64,000 nucleotides of DNA from Peptoniphilus rachelemmaiella (GTDB lineage Bacteria > Bacillota > Clostridia > Tissierellales > Peptoniphilaceae): NCBI RefSeq assembly GCF_943169845.1, contig NZ_CALPBW010000009.1, positions 19,052 to 83,051 of the forward strand, given 5' to 3'. This document shows positions 36,654 to 44,090 of this stretch, piece after piece. The position numbers and the translations under genes were made by a program. Each line of letters begins with the position of its first letter. Within the stretch, counting starts at the first letter, position 1. The notes beneath the pieces were generated by a model. It made no database searches. It was not told the origin of the DNA and saw only the letters and a program-made list of their open reading frames with translations.

Positions 36654-36755
36654 ATGATCAGGCAGAAAAAAACGGCGATGCACCTCTTCAAGGCCCTCTC
36701 CTTATCCCTCATCTTATTACTGTCTTTAGCCACAGAAAAAAATGACGTACCATAG
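36654..36755 (+). pseudogene. Possible remnant of a secreted or lipoprotein gene (signal peptide only)
   Basis: The 33-residue frame starts ATG and reads as a basic head (MIRQKKTAMH) and a hydrophobic core (LFKALSLSLILLLSLA), then stops at TAG. That is the shape of a signal peptide or a small membrane protein. There is no clear ribosome binding site. It may be the leftover of a gene lost between the lipoprotein and rnf, or chance. Confidence 0.25.
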
Positions 36756-36825
36756 AGCCTTTCTTCCTGAAAATCCAGTCATGGAAATCTCGGCACAATC
36801 CGCACTTTTCAGACCTTCCGGAAAA

Positions 36826-36862
36826 CATAAAAATAGTGCCGACGAATTCGCCGACACTATTT
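36826..36862 (-). terminator. Terminator of the rnf operon
   Basis: AAATAGTG (36831-36838) pairs with CACTATTT (36855-36862), with a GC-rich inner stem around GAATTC. On the reverse strand it is followed by TTTATGTTTT. Confidence 0.8.
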
Positions 36863-36878
36863 CTGATCTTCAAACGAC

Positions 36879-37814
36879 TTATTGCACTTTGCTGTTGTCG
36901 TCAGCGGCGACGACTTTTTCTTTTTCAGCTGCCTGTTGAGCGGCGGCTGCTTTCTTTGCTTCTGCAGCTTGCAATTTCTTTTGTTTTTCTTTTTCCTTCA
37001 TTTTTTCGACGCGTTCAGGGTATTCTACGAAGATAGCACCGGTGGGGCACTTGGATGCGCAGATACCGCAGTTGATACACTTCGAATAGTCGATGGATGC
37101 CAAGTTGTCTTCGACGTGGATTGCGTCTTTCGGGCAATTCTTTTCGCAAAGACCGCAGGCGATACATCCGATGGAGCAGTTGGTGCGAACAACTTTGCCC
37201 GGATCGTGGGTCGAACATTTAACTTCGGTTTTTTGTTTGTAGGGCATGAGGCCAATAATGTTTTTCGGACAAATGTCGATGCATTTCTTACAAGCGACAC
37301 ATTTTTCCTTGTCGACGGAAGCGATGCCGTTGATAACGTGGATGGCGTCGAATTCACAGACGCTCACACAGGTGCCGCCGCCTAAACAACCGGAAGCACA
37401 GCCTTTGGATCCGCGCGCATAGTCGCCGATCAAACGGCAGTCTACCAGACCGCTGTATTCGTATTTGTTCTTGGACTTTTCACAGTCCCCTTGGCACCGA
37501 ACGACGGCAACTTCTTTTTCAACGTCGCCGGCCGCTTGGCCCATAATTTCGGCTACTTTTTCAGCTACTTCTTGTCCGCCGATGGCACAGCCGTTGACCG
37601 GTGCGTCACCTGCTACGATGGCATCTGCCATACCGGCACAGCCCGGGAACCCGCAGGCCCCGCAGTTGGCGCCGGGAAGTGCATCAAGTACGTTTACGAC
37701 GCGAGGGTCCATGTCTACGGCAAAGACCTTATCGGCAAATGCCAACACAGCACCGAGGAGAAGCCCCAACACGCCTAAAATAATGACCGCATAAATTACG
37801 TTTTGTGCATTCAC
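36879..37814 (-). CDS. rnfB: Rnf complex subunit RnfB
   Basis: 311 residues: a membrane anchor (about 6-28), the CGACGFPGC cluster domain, a further cysteine group (CASGCLGGGTCVSVC) and three ferredoxin-type 4Fe-4S motifs (CVACKKCIDICP, CIACGLCEKNCP, CINCGICASKCP). It accepts electrons from ferredoxin for the Rnf complex. The last 45 residues are a highly charged K/E/A helix (EKMKEKEKQKKLQAAEAKK), a tail not needed for the cluster domains. It is the last gene of the rnfCDGEAB operon. Confidence 0.97.
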   Translation of the reverse strand: MNAQNVIYAVIILGVLGLLLGAVLAFADKVFAVDMDPRVVNVLDALPGANCGACGFPGCAGMADAIVAGDAPVNGCAIGGQEVAEKVAEIMGQAAGDVEKEVAVVRCQGDCEKSKNKYEYSGLVDCRLIGDYARGSKGCASGCLGGGTCVSVCEFDAIHVINGIASVDKEKCVACKKCIDICPKNIIGLMPYKQKTEVKCSTHDPGKVVRTNCSIGCIACGLCEKNCPKDAIHVEDNLASIDYSKCINCGICASKCPTGAIFVEYPERVEKMKEKEKQKKLQAAEAKKAAAAQQAAEKEKVVAADDNSKVQ

Positions 37815-37826
37815 GTGAATCGCCCC

Positions 37827-38402
37827 CTATACTAATCCTTGGAATCCCATAAAGGCGATGGCCATTAAACCGGCACTGATCAGCGCAATCGGGACACCTT
37901 GTAACGGTTTCGGAATCGGCATGATTTCCATACGTTCACGAAGGGCACTTAATAAGAGCAGTGCGAGGGTGAAACCGATGGATGCACCTAAACCGTTAAT
38001 GATGGCTTCGAAAAGATTGAATTCACTTTGAATGTTCAATACGGTAACACCTAATACCATACAGTTGGTGGTAATCAGGGGTAAGAAGACGCCCATGGCA
38101 GAGTACAATGCGGGAGATGATTTTTTAATAAACATTTCTACAAATTGTACTAAGGACGCGATAACGAGAATGAACACGATGGTTTGTAAGTATTCCAAGC
38201 CGAAAACGTCTAAGACGAAATGTTGGAGTAACCAGGTAACTGCCGATGCGATGACGACGACGAAGGTAACGGCGACGCCCATGCCCGTAGCAGTTTCAGT
38301 TTTAGAGGATACGCCTAAGAAGGGGCAGATCCCGAGGAACTTCGCGAAAATATAGTTGTTAACTAAAATGGTCGATATAAGAATCGTTAAAATCGTTGAC
38401 AT
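37827..38402 (-). CDS. rnfA: Rnf complex subunit RnfA
   Basis: 191 residues, six membrane helices, with the conserved NNYIFAKFLGICPFLGVS and NCMVLGV stretches, each carrying a cysteine near the membrane core. In known Rnf/Nqr structures RnfA and RnfE (NqrE and NqrD) together hold a 2Fe-2S cluster inside the membrane. It is preceded by rnfE and followed by rnfB. Confidence 0.96.
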   Translation of the reverse strand: MSTILTILISTILVNNYIFAKFLGICPFLGVSSKTETATGMGVAVTFVVVIASAVTWLLQHFVLDVFGLEYLQTIVFILVIASLVQFVEMFIKKSSPALYSAMGVFLPLITTNCMVLGVTVLNIQSEFNLFEAIINGLGASIGFTLALLLLSALRERMEIMPIPKPLQGVPIALISAGLMAIAFMGFQGLV

Positions 38403-38413
38403 AGTCTACCTCC

Positions 38414-39007
38414 CTACGCTCTTTTAGCCATGATGCCGCGGTAGAGGGCAATCCACAGACCTAAGAGGATAAATGCACCGGCGGGGGAAGTGAAGATTCC
38501 GATACCGGGATAAGATTGAGGGAAGATTTGAATATCCATCAGCGTGCCGTGACCGAAGAGTTCTCTGACCACAGCCATAGCCAACATGGCTAAAAGATAG
38601 CCGATACCTGTCCCTAAACCATCGACGATAGACGGAACGACTTTGTTTTGATAAGCAAAACCTTCCGCTTCACCTAAGATACAGCAGTTAACGACGATCA
38701 AGGGCAAGAAGATACCCAATGCACTGTAGATCGCAGGGCTGTATGCGTGCAGTACCATTTCAACTAAGGTTACAAAGGCTGCAATGACGACGATAAACGC
38801 GGGAATCCGAACATTATTCGGAATGACGTTTCTTAACATACTGACAACGGCATTGGAGCAGATCAATACGAATGTAACTGCAACCCCCATGGCGATGGCG
38901 GAGGAAACGGCCGTACTAATGGCCAATACCGAACACAGGCCGATCATTTGCATAAAGATCGGATTGTTTTTGAAAATACTATTCGTAAAAACTTTTCCTA
39001 AACTCAT
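38414..39007 (-). CDS. rnfE: Rnf complex subunit RnfE
   Basis: 197 residues, six membrane helices, homologous to RnfA in inverted topology (FKNNPIFMQMIGLCSVLA and NCCILGEAE with the cluster cysteines). It forms the membrane core with RnfA and RnfD. The operon spacing is 9-11 bases on both sides. Confidence 0.96.
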   Translation of the reverse strand: MSLGKVFTNSIFKNNPIFMQMIGLCSVLAISTAVSSAIAMGVAVTFVLICSNAVVSMLRNVIPNNVRIPAFIVVIAAFVTLVEMVLHAYSPAIYSALGIFLPLIVVNCCILGEAEGFAYQNKVVPSIVDGLGTGIGYLLAMLAMAVVRELFGHGTLMDIQIFPQSYPGIGIFTSPAGAFILLGLWIALYRGIMAKRA

Positions 39008-39016
39008 AACTACCCC

Positions 39017-39598
39017 CTACTTTGCGCTAATTTCTTCGTAAGCGGGAAGAATGGCATTAATTCCCTTGAGTACGGCGGTAGATGAAATAGTGGCACCACT
39101 GATCATCGGAATTTCATCTTCGGCTTGCGGATTCTTATTCCCTTTGACTTCGCCATTCTTAAAGGACTTGCCTACGAATTGATCGAAGTAGGGTGCTTCG
39201 GTAATTTGCGTACCGATACCGGGTGTTTCGGCGTTTTGAATGTTTCTAAAACCGGCAATGGTTCCGTCATTTAAAAGACCGATGGCATTGGTCATGGAAC
39301 CGCCATAACCCTTGCCCGTGTGGTTGATACCGTAGCCGACAATTTCGTCGCCTTTTTTCGCTACGAAAACATCTTGAATTTCTTTGTACTTTTCGATGAG
39401 GGCTGCTTTTTTCGCTTCATCCAAGGGTTCGAATTTATCGGCCTTATCGCCGTAAATTTCTTGGTAAGCTTGAACAGACTTCTCGAATTCAGCTTTTGCG
39501 ATAACTTCAGAGGTAAAGCTGTTAACTACAGCTAACAGTCCTGCCGCAATTGCGGAAATAACCAATAGGACAAGACCTGTCTTTAAATAATTCTTCAT
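39017..39598 (-). CDS. rnfG: Rnf complex flavin subunit RnfG
   Basis: 193 residues: one membrane helix (about 8-27) and an outer FMN-binding domain. SGAT at 167-170 is the flavinylation motif; FMN would be linked to T170 through phosphate by an ApbE enzyme, which is not encoded in the window. It passes electrons between RnfD and the membrane clusters. Confidence 0.96.
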   Translation of the reverse strand: MKNYLKTGLVLLVISAIAAGLLAVVNSFTSEVIAKAEFEKSVQAYQEIYGDKADKFEPLDEAKKAALIEKYKEIQDVFVAKKGDEIVGYGINHTGKGYGGSMTNAIGLLNDGTIAGFRNIQNAETPGIGTQITEAPYFDQFVGKSFKNGEVKGNKNPQAEDEIPMISGATISSTAVLKGINAILPAYEEISAK

Positions 39599-40591
39599 TT
39601 ACTTCGCCTCCCCATAAGCTTCCGTTTTTGTCAAACGTTCGATCAAGGGGCTTGCTACGTTCATAAGAAGGATGGAGTAGGATACACCTTCGGCCATGTT
39701 GCCCTTCATACGAATGACGGCCGTTAAGATACCACAGCCGATGGCGAAAATGATTTTGCCTTTATCCCCTTGGGGCGTAGAACTGTAGTCCGTCGCCATA
39801 AAGAATGCACCGAGGAACAAACCGCCGCCGAGAAGTTCGTAAGGAAGTAATTCCGTACCGATACCGAAAACCAAGAGGAAAACAGCCGTCGTTGCAATGT
39901 AAATAACGGGGATCTTCCAGTCGATGACTTTGCGGGCGAATAAGTAGCAGGCACCGATTAACAAGAGAAGGGCGGAGGTTTCACCGATAACCCCGCCGAT
40001 GTTACCGAGGAACATATCCTTTAACGGCGGAAGGGCATCTAAGTGTTGACCGGCCTTAATGATGGTAAGGGGCGTTGCTGCCGATGCGGCATCGGCGGTT
40101 TCAGCCACTTTTGCCATCGCGGGTGCGGTGTAGGTTGCCATTAATGCGGGCCAGGATAACATCGCCATGGCACGACCGGCCAATGCCGGGTTAACAAAGT
40201 TGCCGCCGATGCCGCCAAAGGCTTCTTTTACGATGACGATGGCGAAGATCGAGGCAATTGCGGGTACATACCAGGGTACGCCTGCAGGCATGTTCATGGC
40301 GAGCAGGAGCCCGGTTACGACGGCGGATAAGTCGCCGATTTGAGATTCTTTCTTCGTGATTTTTTGGAAGAGGAATTCACTGCCGACACAGCAGATTACA
40401 CTGATCAGATAAATAATAAGTGCCTGCATTCCGAAGAAATACACACTGCCTACGACGGCCGGTGCCAATGCGATGATGACATCGCGCATAATCTTGGTTA
40501 CCGTGTCGTTGGAACGAATATGGGGCGCTAATTGTACGAAGCGTCCGTCTCCTTGTAAATTAGGAGATTGGGCTTTTACATTTTTTTCCAT
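39599..40591 (-). CDS. rnfD: Rnf complex subunit RnfD
   Basis: 330 residues, about eight to ten membrane helices. SAATPL (170-175) contains the second flavinylation site (T173). GGIGGNFVNPALAGRA is a family hallmark. RnfD is the membrane channel that couples electron flow to Na+ or H+ export. It starts just before rnfG with no gap. Confidence 0.96.
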   Translation of the reverse strand: MEKNVKAQSPNLQGDGRFVQLAPHIRSNDTVTKIMRDVIIALAPAVVGSVYFFGMQALIIYLISVICCVGSEFLFQKITKKESQIGDLSAVVTGLLLAMNMPAGVPWYVPAIASIFAIVIVKEAFGGIGGNFVNPALAGRAMAMLSWPALMATYTAPAMAKVAETADAASAATPLTIIKAGQHLDALPPLKDMFLGNIGGVIGETSALLLLIGACYLFARKVIDWKIPVIYIATTAVFLLVFGIGTELLPYELLGGGLFLGAFFMATDYSSTPQGDKGKIIFAIGCGILTAVIRMKGNMAEGVSYSILLMNVASPLIERLTKTEAYGEAK

Positions 40592-40603
40592 GACTACCTC
40601 CTA

Positions 40604-41929
40604 TTATTTACGAGCATTGGCGCGCACTTCGCGTTTAGCGAGTTTTGTCGATTCGCTTAAATAGCGCTTTGCGGGACATACAAACGAGCAAATGCCACAT
40701 TCCATGCATTGATCCGCATGGTATTCCTGACATTTGTCAATTCGATTTCTCAAAATCGATGCGTTAATACGCGTCGGGTTAATATTGGCCGGGCAGTGAT
40801 CCACGCAGCGACCGCATTGGATGCAGGGCCCTTCTTCCATGTCATCGATTTCAACATCGGTGAAGGCCAAAATACCGGAGGTCGTCTTGGTTATGGGCGA
40901 AGTAAAGTCGAAAATGGACTTCCCTGTCATGGGGCCGCCGCAAATAAATTCGACGACATTATCTTTCACGCCGCAGTAATCCAAAATATCTTGTACCGGC
41001 GTACCGACACGAACCAAAAGGTTCTTCGGATGTTCGATACCGGAACCGGATACGGTAAGGATCCGTTCGATGGAAGGCATGCCTTTGGCGATTAAATCGT
41101 AGTAGGCTTTCGACGTTTGAACATTGGTCAAGAAGACGCCGACGTCGTTGGTGACGCCGTTTTGCGGAACAATACGACCGCAGATCGCTTCCGATTGACG
41201 TTTGGAATCCCCTTGGGGATATTTGGTCTGCATCGTAGCTACCTTTAAGGTCGGGTATTCGTTTTTAACCATTTCGTTGGCCTTTTCAATGGCGTCCGGT
41301 TTGTTTTGTTCGATGGCCAAGTAGGCTTCATCGGTTTGATAAAGGTCTTGGAACAATTTTAAGGATGCAAATAATTCATCGGCTTGTTCCAACATGAGGC
41401 GGTGGTCACAAGTCAAGAACGGTTCACATTCAGCGCCGTTTAAAATAACGATGTCCAATACCGGGTCATCACTCTTCAATTTTGCGTGAAGCGGGAAGCC
41501 GGCACCACCCATACCGACGATCCCTGCGTTTTTAACCAAGGATACAATTTCGTCGATACTCATGTCTTTGTAATTTTCCACCGGTTTAACGGAAGGATCT
41601 AAATCATCCTTGCCGTCGTTTTCGATGACGACCATATCCGTGTACATACCGTTGGCAGCATAACCTTTTTCAATGGCGATAACTTCGCCCGATACACTGC
41701 TATGTACGGCCGCGGAAATAAACGCGTCGGAATTACCGACAATTTGCCCTCTCAGTACGTGGTCCCCTACGGCAACCGTAGGTTTACACGGCGCACCGAT
41801 GTGTTGGCTCATAGGAATTCGAACCAACTTCGGTGAAGGCAGAACTTCAATAGCGACTCCTTCTGTCAGCTCTTTGTGTTCATCAAAGTGAACGCCGCCC
41901 ACAGAAAAAGTGAGATTCGTCTTTGCCAT
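40604..41929 (-). CDS. rnfC: Rnf complex subunit RnfC
   Basis: 441 residues: an N-terminal HPEHKE-like barrel, a Rossmann/FMN-NADH binding region (GMGGAGFPLHAKL near residue 138), an SLBB fold, and two 4Fe-4S motifs (CIQCGRCVDHCP, CMECGICSFVCP) near the end. It exchanges electrons with NAD. As the first gene it sits behind a 255-base upstream region, which contains a hairpin GGCAAaacgcTTGCC about 45 bases before the ATG and A/T-rich promoter-like sequence, but no clear riboswitch. Confidence 0.97.
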   Translation of the reverse strand: MAKTNLTFSVGGVHFDEHKELTEGVAIEVLPSPKLVRIPMSQHIGAPCKPTVAVGDHVLRGQIVGNSDAFISAAVHSSVSGEVIAIEKGYAANGMYTDMVVIENDGKDDLDPSVKPVENYKDMSIDEIVSLVKNAGIVGMGGAGFPLHAKLKSDDPVLDIVILNGAECEPFLTCDHRLMLEQADELFASLKLFQDLYQTDEAYLAIEQNKPDAIEKANEMVKNEYPTLKVATMQTKYPQGDSKRQSEAICGRIVPQNGVTNDVGVFLTNVQTSKAYYDLIAKGMPSIERILTVSGSGIEHPKNLLVRVGTPVQDILDYCGVKDNVVEFICGGPMTGKSIFDFTSPITKTTSGILAFTDVEIDDMEEGPCIQCGRCVDHCPANINPTRINASILRNRIDKCQEYHADQCMECGICSFVCPAKRYLSESTKLAKREVRANARK

Positions 41930-42184
41930 TCTTTCACCCCTTGCATTCTAAGAAATGAATCGCCGGGCAAGCGTTTTGCCTGCAACTACAACGGACATAC
42001 TTTTCAGTTTTCCGTCGCTCGGCTCTTCAGCTTTCATCTTTCCCTATCTTATCAAAATCGTTATAAAAAATCTAGTATTTGTCTAAAATGAACGTATAAA
42101 ATACGGCAGTCATTTCCGAAAACGGGGAAAAGACAAGGGCCGAGGAATTTTTTATACAAAATAAAAATTTTGAAAGAGAAAAAT

Positions 42185-42397
42185 TTATCGCGGATCCAAC
42201 GCGGTAATGATTTCCCCTCTCATTACCGCACTTCCTTCTTCTACCTTCCATTGAATAATTCCGTCCGTCGGTGCGCAAACAGGCAGTTGCATTTTCATGC
42301 TCTCGAGGACACAGAGAACGTCGCCTTTTTTGACTGCCGCTCCCGATTGAAAACAGCGCCGGAGTATTTTTCCCGGCAAGGGCGCCCGCACGATCAT
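42185..42397 (-). CDS. Mini biotin carboxyl carrier protein
   Basis: 70 residues, nothing more than a biotinyl domain: APLPGKILRR, a biotin lysine in ESMKMQ (about residue 35) and an ending VMRGEIITALD. It overlaps the carboxyltransferase gene by four bases, so it is probably its carrier. Carriers of this kind normally have an Ala/Pro-rich arm, which is missing here. Confidence 0.9.
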   Translation of the reverse strand: MIVRAPLPGKILRRCFQSGAAVKKGDVLCVLESMKMQLPVCAPTDGIIQWKVEEGSAVMRGEIITALDPR

Positions 42398-43638
42398 GCC
42401 AGTACCTCCCTTAATTTATATCTGAGTTCATCCGCCGTGAGAATCTCATCGATCAGCCCGTTTTTTTGAGCCGCCGCCGCAGAAAGATGCATGGCGCGGT
42501 AGCTCGCTAAATTTTCTTTGTCGAGATGCAAAATTTCCGCCGCAAGGTCCGCCCCCATCACGCCGATTTTTGCCTCATTCAAGGCGAAGTACGCGGAGGC
42601 GCCCATTTCCCTGCACCCCATGGCCATGTAGGCGCCGCCCAAAACATTGCCCACGGCGACGGTAATTTTTTTCTCGTCGTGATTAAGGTAGGCCTCGATC
42701 ATGGCACCACCTGCCCGCAACACGCCCTCGCCTTCCGATGCTGTTCCCGGTAAAAAGCCCGACGTATCCGCCAAGCTGATCACCGGCAGGCGAAAGCGGC
42801 GACAAAGATTGTAGAAAGCCGCGGCTTTTAACGCCGCCTCTTTATCCAACACACCCGCCGCCACCTTGGGATTGTTGGCAAAGATGCCTACACGCACGCC
42901 GCCGATGCGTCCCAAAAGGGCCGTGGCATTTTGCGCCCATTGGGGCCACAAGTAAATGGCGCTCCCTTCATCGACAATGGCGCGAATGATGCCCGCCATG
43001 TCTCCCGTCGCCGGGGCCTCGCCGCCTGAAGCCGAAGTCGCCTGCTTTTGTCTCAGAAAAGCCATGAGCGACCGACAGTCTTCCGCCATGCCTTCTTCCG
43101 AATCCGACAGAAGAGGAATGCCGCCCCTTTCAGCCACAGCTTTCGCCCCGCCCATGGCCGCAAGCGTCGTCTCTTCGAAAATAGCGCGGGCCACGATTTT
43201 CGGACCGGTGAGGCAAAAGGCCGATGCCCCTTCCACGGCCAGTACCACATCGCAAAGGCCAGCCATGTAGGCCGCCGCACCGATTGAGGGCCCGTAAGAC
43301 AAATACAGCCGCGGCGTGTCCAATGCTTTCAGTGCGCGAAAAACCGACCCGGCACCGGAAAGAGACAGTTGGCCGCCAACCATGTCGGCTCCTGCCGATT
43401 GAGATAACAGGACCAAAGGGGCGCCCCCTTCCCCGGCCAAATGAATGGCACGCACCAGAGACGCGCCTTCGAAATAACCCAGGGCGCCGCCTTTTTTCGC
43501 CGGATCAAAAGCCGCCAACACCACGGGCTTCTCTGCGATTTTCGCCGTGGCCACCACAACGGCCGATTGGTTTTTCTCTATGTAGTGAATGCTTCCTTCA
43601 TCGGCAAGGGCTTCGATTCGACCATAAACTTCTTTCAT
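42394..43638 (-). CDS. Biotin-dependent acyl-CoA carboxyltransferase-like protein
   Basis: 414 residues of the carboxyltransferase fold (MmdA/PccB type), with two crotonase halves: GASLVRAIHLAGEGGAPLVLL in the first and ADTSGFLPGTASEGEGVLRAGG in the second, the latter forming the acyl-CoA/biotin pocket. It is about 100 residues shorter than MmdA or PccB. I start at the ATG at 43638, which has GGAGGTGG upstream; a frame further upstream to 43779 is translation of the tRNA-Leu gene. There is no membrane decarboxylase or biotin carboxylase subunit close by, so the reaction (methylmalonyl-CoA or similar decarboxylation, or carboxylation with a distant partner) is open. Confidence 0.85.
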   Translation of the reverse strand: MKEVYGRIEALADEGSIHYIEKNQSAVVVATAKIAEKPVVLAAFDPAKKGGALGYFEGASLVRAIHLAGEGGAPLVLLSQSAGADMVGGQLSLSGAGSVFRALKALDTPRLYLSYGPSIGAAAYMAGLCDVVLAVEGASAFCLTGPKIVARAIFEETTLAAMGGAKAVAERGGIPLLSDSEEGMAEDCRSLMAFLRQKQATSASGGEAPATGDMAGIIRAIVDEGSAIYLWPQWAQNATALLGRIGGVRVGIFANNPKVAAGVLDKEAALKAAAFYNLCRRFRLPVISLADTSGFLPGTASEGEGVLRAGGAMIEAYLNHDEKKITVAVGNVLGGAYMAMGCREMGASAYFALNEAKIGVMGADLAAEILHLDKENLASYRAMHLSAAAAQKNGLIDEILTADELRYKLREVLA

Positions 43639-43666
43639 GAGACCACCTCCTTCATTTATTATACGC

Positions 43667-43696
43667 AAAAAGCCGCACGATAAACGTACGGCTTTA
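43667..43696 (-). terminator. Terminator after tRNA-Leu(CAG)
   Basis: On the reverse strand AAAGCCGTACG pairs with CGTGCGGCTTT around a TTTAT loop, followed by TT. Confidence 0.8.
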
Positions 43697-43698
43697 AA

Positions 43699-43785
43699 TG
43701 GTGCGGGAAAAGGGACTTGAACCCCCACGTGCATACACACACATGATCCTGAATCATGCCTGTCTGCCAATTCCAGCATTCCCGC
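43699..43785 (-). tRNA. tRNA-Leu, anticodon CAG
   Basis: Acceptor GCGGGAA (43785-43779) pairs with TTCCCGC (43709-43703), discriminator A, encoded CCA (43701-43699). The loop TTCAGGA between CATGA and TCATG gives anticodon CAG. A long variable arm and GTTCAAGTCC T-loop fit class II leucine tRNA. Confidence 0.95.
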
Positions 43786-43797
43786 TCACGATAATAT

Positions 43798-43826
43798 ATT
43801 ATAACACGGCAAAATAAAAATGTAAA
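43798..43826 (-). promoter_or_regulatory. Promoter of tRNA-Leu(CAG)
   Basis: On the reverse strand TTTACA (43826-43821) and TATAAT (43803-43798) are 17 bases apart, 13 bases before the tRNA. Confidence 0.85.
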
Positions 43827-43845
43827 CTCGCAATTTACGCTTTTA

Positions 43846-43880
43846 TAAAAAAAGAACCGTCGACAGCATGCCGTCGACGG
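43846..43880 (-). terminator. Terminator after tRNA-Leu(GAG)
   Basis: CCGTCGAC (43857-43864) pairs with GTCGACGG (43873-43880); on the reverse strand it is followed by TTCTTTTTTT. Confidence 0.88.
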
Positions 43881-43892
43881 CCTTTCATTGCA

Positions 43893-43979
43893 TGGTGCGG
43901 AGAAAGGGACTTGAACCCTCACGTGATGACTCACACATGCCCCTCAAACATGCCTGTCTGCCGATTCCAGCATCTCCGC
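43893..43979 (-). tRNA. tRNA-Leu, anticodon GAG
   Basis: Acceptor GCGGAGA (43979-43973) pairs with TCTCCGC (43903-43897), with discriminator A and encoded CCA. The loop TTGAGGG gives anticodon GAG. Long variable arm, GGTTCAAGTCC T-arm. Confidence 0.94.
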
Positions 43980-43994
43980 TCATCACAGGAATAA

Positions 43995-44023
43995 ATTATA
44001 ACATAGGGGTTTTGCTTTGTAAA
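43995..44023 (-). promoter_or_regulatory. Promoter of tRNA-Leu(GAG)
   Basis: On the reverse strand TTTACA (44023-44018) and TATAAT (44000-43995) are 17 bases apart, 15 bases before the tRNA. Confidence 0.85.
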
Positions 44024-44065
44024 TCACTTTTTACGTTTTTCGTACTTTCTTTTACCTGCAGGAAA

Positions 44066-44090
44066 AGATGCCTCGCCGCAAGGGCGAGGG
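44066..44090 (-). terminator. Terminator after the peptide-binding lipoprotein gene
   Basis: CCTCGCC (44071-44077) pairs with GGCGAGG (44083-44089), with a moderate T run on the reverse strand. Confidence 0.65.

Larger units (their letters stand above)
36509..36878. other. 370-base intergenic stretch
   Basis: It holds the lipoprotein promoter (near 36535), an A/T-rich middle, a 33-codon open frame on the + strand (36654-36755) and the rnfB terminator. I see no RNA gene or known riboswitch in it. Confidence 0.6.

Noticed and set aside
41930..42184. Riboswitch before rnfC
   Set aside because: There is a small hairpin (GGCAA/TTGCC) and an A/T-rich promoter area, but no match to a known riboswitch core such as FMN, and no terminator/antiterminator pair.
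43639..43779. An in-frame extension of the carboxyltransferase gene upstream
   Set aside because: It is translation across the tRNA-Leu(CAG) gene and its terminator. The ATG at 43638 has its own strong ribosome binding site.
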